NCBI GenBank assembly: GCA_023429985.1 | Contig: JAEZCV010000207.1 | Location: 1-16,742 of the forward strand | Reading direction: 5' to 3' | Origin: Bacteroidota bacterium | GTDB taxonomy: Bacteria; Bacteroidota; Bacteroidia; Chitinophagales; Chitinophagaceae | Length of the DNA stretch: 16,742 nucleotides | In this document: piece after piece, positions 14,819 to 16,742 of the stretch | How positions within the stretch are numbered: the stretch's first letter is position 1 | Layout of the letters: the number at the start of each line of letters is the position of its first letter | The notes under the pieces: generated by a model | Told to the model about the DNA's origin: nothing | What the model saw: only the letters and a program-made list of their open reading frames with translations | Databases searched by the model: none | Program-made: the position numbers and the translations under genes

Positions 14819-16468
14819 ATGGCCAAGTATATTTTTGTTACAGGTGGTGTTACTTCTTCATTGGGAAAAGGCATCATCGCCGCTTCATTAGCCAAGCTTT
14901 TGCAGGCAAGGGGATTAAAAGTTACCATTCAGAAATTCGATCCATATATAAACGTGGATCCGGGAACGCTGAACCCCTATGAACATGGTGAATGTTTTGT
15001 TACTGAAGATGGTGCAGAAACCGATCTTGATCTTGGCCATTACGAAAGGTTTTTGAACATCTTTACTTCACAGGCAAATAATGTAACTACGGGAAGGATC
15101 TACCAGACCGTTATCAATAAGGAAAGGGAAGGCGCATACCTGGGAAAAACAGTGCAGGTAATCCCACACATCACCGATGAAATAAAAAGAAGGATGTTGC
15201 TGTTAGGACAGCAAAATGAATTTGATGTTGTGATATCGGAAATTGGGGGTACTGTGGGTGATATTGAATCCCTTCCTTACATAGAAGCAATCCGCCAGCT
15301 GCAATGGGAACTTCCGGATGAGGACCTGCTGGTTGTGCATCTTACACTCATACCTTATTTGAAAGCAGCAAAGGAATTAAAAACCAAACCTACGCAGCAC
15401 TCTGTAAAGATGCTTAGTGAAAGTGGGGTTTTCCCGGATGTAATTGTGTGCAGAACCGAAGAACCGCTTACTCCTGAATTAAAAAAGAAGATTGCACTGT
15501 TTTGTAATGTAAAAGCCGATGCTGTAATTGAAGCACCAGATGCCAACACCATTTATGAAGTGCCTTTGCTGATGATGAATGAAAAACTGGATGTTATTGT
15601 TTTGAAGAAACTAAACATCACCGAATTTCATGATGCAGAAATGTCGAAATGGAAGGAGTTTCTTGATAAACTGAAATATCCTAAAGCAAAAATTACAATT
15701 GGCCTGATCGGTAAATATGTTGAGTTGCAGGATGCTTACAAATCCATTCTCGAATCATTTATTCATGCCGGTGCCATTAACGAATGTAAGGTGCAGGTTC
15801 TGCCTATTCATTCCGAATTCATTACGCCCGAAAATGTTGCTGAAAAGCTGGAGAACCTGGATGGGCTGCTGGTGGCTCCCGGATTTGGATACAGGGGCGT
15901 GGAAGGAAAGATCACTGCTGTAAAATTTGCGCGCGAAACCGGGCTTCCATTTTTTGGTATTTGTCTGGGAATGCAGATGGCTGTAATTGAATTTGCCAGG
16001 AATGTTCTGGGAATTGCAGATGCACAGTCTTCCGAAATGGATCCGAATGCAACTGAGCCTGTAATAGATATGATGGAAGAACAAAAGAAGATAACAGCAA
16101 AGGGTGGTACCATGCGTTTGGGAAAATACCCTTGTTCCATTAAACCCAATACACTTGCTGCTTCTGTTTATAAAGACCTTAATATTAGTGAAAGGCATCG
16201 CCATCGCTACGAATTCAATAATAAATACCTGGAACAATTTGAAAAGAATGGTATGACCGCCAGTGGTACCAACCCCGAAACAGGCCTGGTTGAAATTATG
16301 GAGATCAACGCACATCCTTTTTTTATTGGTTGCCAGTATCACCCCGAATTAAAAAGTACGGTAGAAAATCCACACCCGCTGTTTGTACACTTTGTGGCTG
16401 CAGCCAAATTGTTCAACGAGAAAAAGGCAGCGGCGCCTAATGCATTGTTACAGGGGGAAATGATTTGA
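14819..16468 (+). CDS. pyrG: CTP synthase
   Basis: PyrG makes CTP from UTP with ATP and glutamine-derived ammonia; GTP activates it. The 549 residues match the family length. The N-terminal synthase domain has FVTGGVTSSLGKGI (6-19), DPYINVDPGTLNP (41-53), EDGAETDLDLGHYERF (63-78) and EIGGTVGDIES (141-151). The C-terminal class I glutaminase domain has the oxyanion-region motif PGFGYRG (354-360), nucleophile Cys382 in FGICLGMQ and His508/Glu510 in YHPE, so the triad is intact. The ATG at 14819 begins the typical MAKYIFVTGG and has no Shine-Dalgarno sequence. The leader carries an attenuator-like hairpin, so expression may respond to nucleotide supply. yidC follows in the same direction with its own promoter and no terminator between. 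Confidence 0.97.
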   Translation: MAKYIFVTGGVTSSLGKGIIAASLAKLLQARGLKVTIQKFDPYINVDPGTLNPYEHGECFVTEDGAETDLDLGHYERFLNIFTSQANNVTTGRIYQTVINKEREGAYLGKTVQVIPHITDEIKRRMLLLGQQNEFDVVISEIGGTVGDIESLPYIEAIRQLQWELPDEDLLVVHLTLIPYLKAAKELKTKPTQHSVKMLSESGVFPDVIVCRTEEPLTPELKKKIALFCNVKADAVIEAPDANTIYEVPLLMMNEKLDVIVLKKLNITEFHDAEMSKWKEFLDKLKYPKAKITIGLIGKYVELQDAYKSILESFIHAGAINECKVQVLPIHSEFITPENVAEKLENLDGLLVAPGFGYRGVEGKITAVKFARETGLPFFGICLGMQMAVIEFARNVLGIADAQSSEMDPNATEPVIDMMEEQKKITAKGGTMRLGKYPCSIKPNTLAASVYKDLNISERHRHRYEFNNKYLEQFEKNGMTASGTNPETGLVEIMEINAHPFFIGCQYHPELKSTVENPHPLFVHFVAAAKLFNEKKAAAPNALLQGEMI

Positions 16469-16489
16469 TCGCTCCCTGTTTTCCTTTTC

Positions 16490-16518
16490 TTGATTCTTGT
16501 GCCTTCTGCCTATCTTTG
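16490..16518 (+). promoter_or_regulatory. promoter of yidC (-33 and -7 elements)
   Basis: TTG at 16490-16492 and TATCTTTG at 16511-16518 are separated by 18 bases. This is the best complete Bacteroidota-type promoter in the window. Transcription would start near 16523, giving a leader of about 50 bases before the ATG at 16574. Confidence 0.7.
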
Positions 16519-16573
16519 CGGCCTTTAAAAGTCAGTAGGCAAAGGCATATTGGCCTAAAATCCCCTTTTCAAA

Positions 16574-16742
16574 ATGAATTTTGACCGTAATACCATTATA
16601 GGTTTTCTTTTTCTTGCCCTTTTGTTCATGGGTTATTTTTATTTCAACAGCCAGCAGCAGGCCGTTCATCTTCAACAAAAAGCAAGGGAAGATTCTATTG
16701 CCAAAGCCAGGATGCAGCCGCCCGCAGTTGTTACAACAAACC
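16574..16742 (+). CDS. yidC: membrane protein insertase YidC, N-terminal part (cut by window end)
   Basis: The reading frame from ATG 16574 is open to the window end: 56 residues are visible. It starts MNFDRNTIIGFLFLALLFMG, a single N-terminal membrane span (about 8-24) followed by a polar, Gln- and Ala-rich periplasmic stretch (NSQQQ, QKAREDSIAKARMQ). This is the characteristic beginning of the long Gram-negative YidC, which inserts and folds inner membrane proteins alone or with SecYEG. The catalytic five-helix core is outside the window. Placement right after pyrG is common in Bacteroidota and supports the call. Confidence 0.85.
   Translation, partial: MNFDRNTIIGFLFLALLFMGYFYFNSQQQAVHLQQKAREDSIAKARMQPPAVVTTN

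Noticed and set aside
15755..16342. Long 195-codon frame antisense to pyrG
   Set aside because: It lies entirely opposite the conserved glutaminase domain of pyrG and has no recognisable motif; it is a codon-bias shadow.
8639..16468. Glutamine-themed cluster (glnN, purL, pyrG) as a dedicated functional system
   Set aside because: The genes are on different strands with separate promoters and terminators and a membrane protein between them; all are core housekeeping genes, so co-location is probably coincidental.
16521..16546. GCCTTT/AAAGGC 6-bp inverted repeat in the yidC leader
   Set aside because: The predicted transcript start near 16523 falls inside the 5' arm, the stem is short and the loop is 14 bases, so there is little support for a structure.

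Overview
The window reads as chromosomal core sequence from a member of the Bacteroidota, most likely a Chitinophagaceae-like organism. The grounds are a secreted protein with a type IX secretion (T9SS) C-terminal sorting domain, a type III glutamine synthetase, promoter elements of the Bacteroidota form TAnnTTTG placed just before start codons, an absence of Shine-Dalgarno sequences, and pyrG followed directly by yidC. Lineage is inferred from these traits, not from a database match. No tRNA, rRNA, CRISPR array, insertion sequence or prophage gene is visible.

Left part (1-3516): a stable UUCG-loop terminator and a short heptamer repeat array precede a leftward gene run. In reading order this run is an App1-type phosphatidate phosphatase, a PNPOx-like general stress protein and an unknown 201-residue protein, the last two coupled through a TGATG overlap. 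Only 22 bp from the App1 start, a diacylglycerol kinase-family lipid kinase runs rightward, followed by a CsbD-like stress protein. The kinase and phosphatase families catalyse opposite reactions (DAG to PA and PA to DAG), so the divergent pair may set a lipid balance.

Middle part (3563-8622): a Uup-type ABC-F ATPase; a 36-codon membrane microprotein gene with its own strong terminator; a secreted choice-of-anchor E / T9SS protein; and a DbpA-like RNA helicase with a DEFD motif II. The ABC-F protein and the helicase both point to ribosome-related work. A 12-bp bidirectional terminator separates the helicase from the convergent glutamine synthetase.

Right part (8639-16742): leftward type III glutamine synthetase and a Wzy-like polytopic membrane protein with a TTG start; then rightward purL (short form), pyrG and the beginning of yidC. 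Glutamine synthetase makes the nitrogen donor that PurL (with PurQ) and PyrG use. The pyrG leader is the most interesting non-coding stretch: it holds a promoter element, a 23-codon reading frame, a hairpin followed by seven Ts, a second hairpin and a possible competing pairing. Together these suggest attenuation control.

I did not find an obviously new multi-gene system. The best leads are the pyrG leader, the 36-residue membrane protein and the unknown gene coupled to the stress flavoprotein.
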